A DNA stretch of 51,827 nucleotides, from NCBI GenBank assembly GCA_025356235.1, contig JANXUL010000103.1:1-51827 (forward strand), read 5' to 3'. The position numbers and the translations under genes were made by a program. Positions 51,783 through 51,827 of the stretch are shown here, piece by piece. Each line of letters begins with the position of its first letter. Position 1 is the first letter of the stretch. Under the pieces are notes generated by a model that saw only the letters and a list, made by a program, of their open reading frames with translations, ran no database searches and was not told the DNA's origin. This stretch comes from Bacteroidota bacterium. Its GTDB lineage: Bacteria; Bacteroidota; Bacteroidia; Chitinophagales; Chitinophagaceae.

Positions 51783-51827
51783 ATGCATCCATTCATAGAA
51801 GGCATAGCCAAAAAATTTAAACAGTTT
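51783..51827 (+). CDS. RND efflux transporter, N-terminus only (cut by window edge)
   Basis: ATG at 51783 opens MHPFIEGIAKKFKQF, and the frame is open at the right edge. A basic amphipathic start of this kind precedes the first membrane helix of AcrB/HAE-type permeases, and the operon (tetR-tolC-adaptor) predicts exactly this gene. Only 15 codons are visible, so the call rests mainly on context. Confidence 0.6.
   Translation, partial: MHPFIEGIAKKFKQF

Overview
The window looks like chromosome of a Bacteroidota bacterium, most likely of the Chitinophagaceae (inference from gene content). Supporting signs are moderate GC, weak Shine-Dalgarno sequences, promoters of the TTTG-N19-TAnnTTyG type, many signal peptides ending in AQ, and families typical of the phylum: DUF5686, 2TM domain, DUF4833 and a short LeuA. 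I see no rRNA, tRNA, IS element, prophage or CRISPR array.

Layout. 1-7000: a truncated IPT/TIG-domain secreted protein, a small secreted protein, 550 AT-rich non-coding bases, then an exported GH43-type glycosidase and a penicillin-acylase family hydrolase, divergent from a Tat-exported Gfo/Idh/MocA oxidoreductase. 7085-24692: an uninterrupted minus-strand block that carries aspartate through threonine to isoleucine, plus valine and leucine. In transcription order it is leuA-leuC-leuD-leuB, [ilv promoter, Ile/Val-rich leader peptide, terminator], ilvE-ilvD-ilvB-ilvN-ilvC-ilvA, [Thr/Ile-rich leader peptide], thrA-thrB-thrC. 24909-37300: an alpha-helical protein of unknown function, an exported amidohydrolase, two PAS-type sensor kinases, an M20 amidohydrolase, a long-chain acyl-CoA synthetase, a 2TM protein and a TPR protein. 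37325-47438: a DUF1015 protein, then a tightly packed inositol-lipid operon. In transcription order that operon is tetR, myo-inositol-phosphate synthase, PgpA-like phosphatase, GtrA, DUF5686 outer-membrane protein, phosphatidylinositol-phosphate synthase fused to DUF4833, and an AUR1-like PAP2 enzyme. serC lies upstream on the same strand. 47578-51827: a DUF502 membrane protein, divergent from a tetR-tolC-adaptor-RND efflux operon cut by the right edge.

Two things stand out. First, the branched-chain/threonine block carries two leader peptides too short for routine gene calling. One has 8 Ile and 2 Val in 12 residues and is followed by a strong terminator; the other ends with IITTTT. A third, peptide-independent-looking hairpin precedes leuA. 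Second, spacers between the biosynthetic genes are filled almost exactly, stop codon to start codon, by recurring small repeats. Four are 100-130 bp composites with inward-facing GC-rich ends, placed thrA/thrB, ilvN/ilvC, ilvB/ilvN and leuD/leuB. Two further repeat families, one nested hairpin family and one GTGAGT-type family, occur between other genes, and several repeats supply the stop codon of the gene they follow. The inositol operon resembles the inositol-lipid cluster known from Bacteroides thetaiotaomicron and predicts inositol phosphoryl-sphingolipids.

All functions are read from sequence motifs; no database search was run. Start codons were moved where the longest frame begins at TTG/GTG or inside a repeat, and each such choice is stated.
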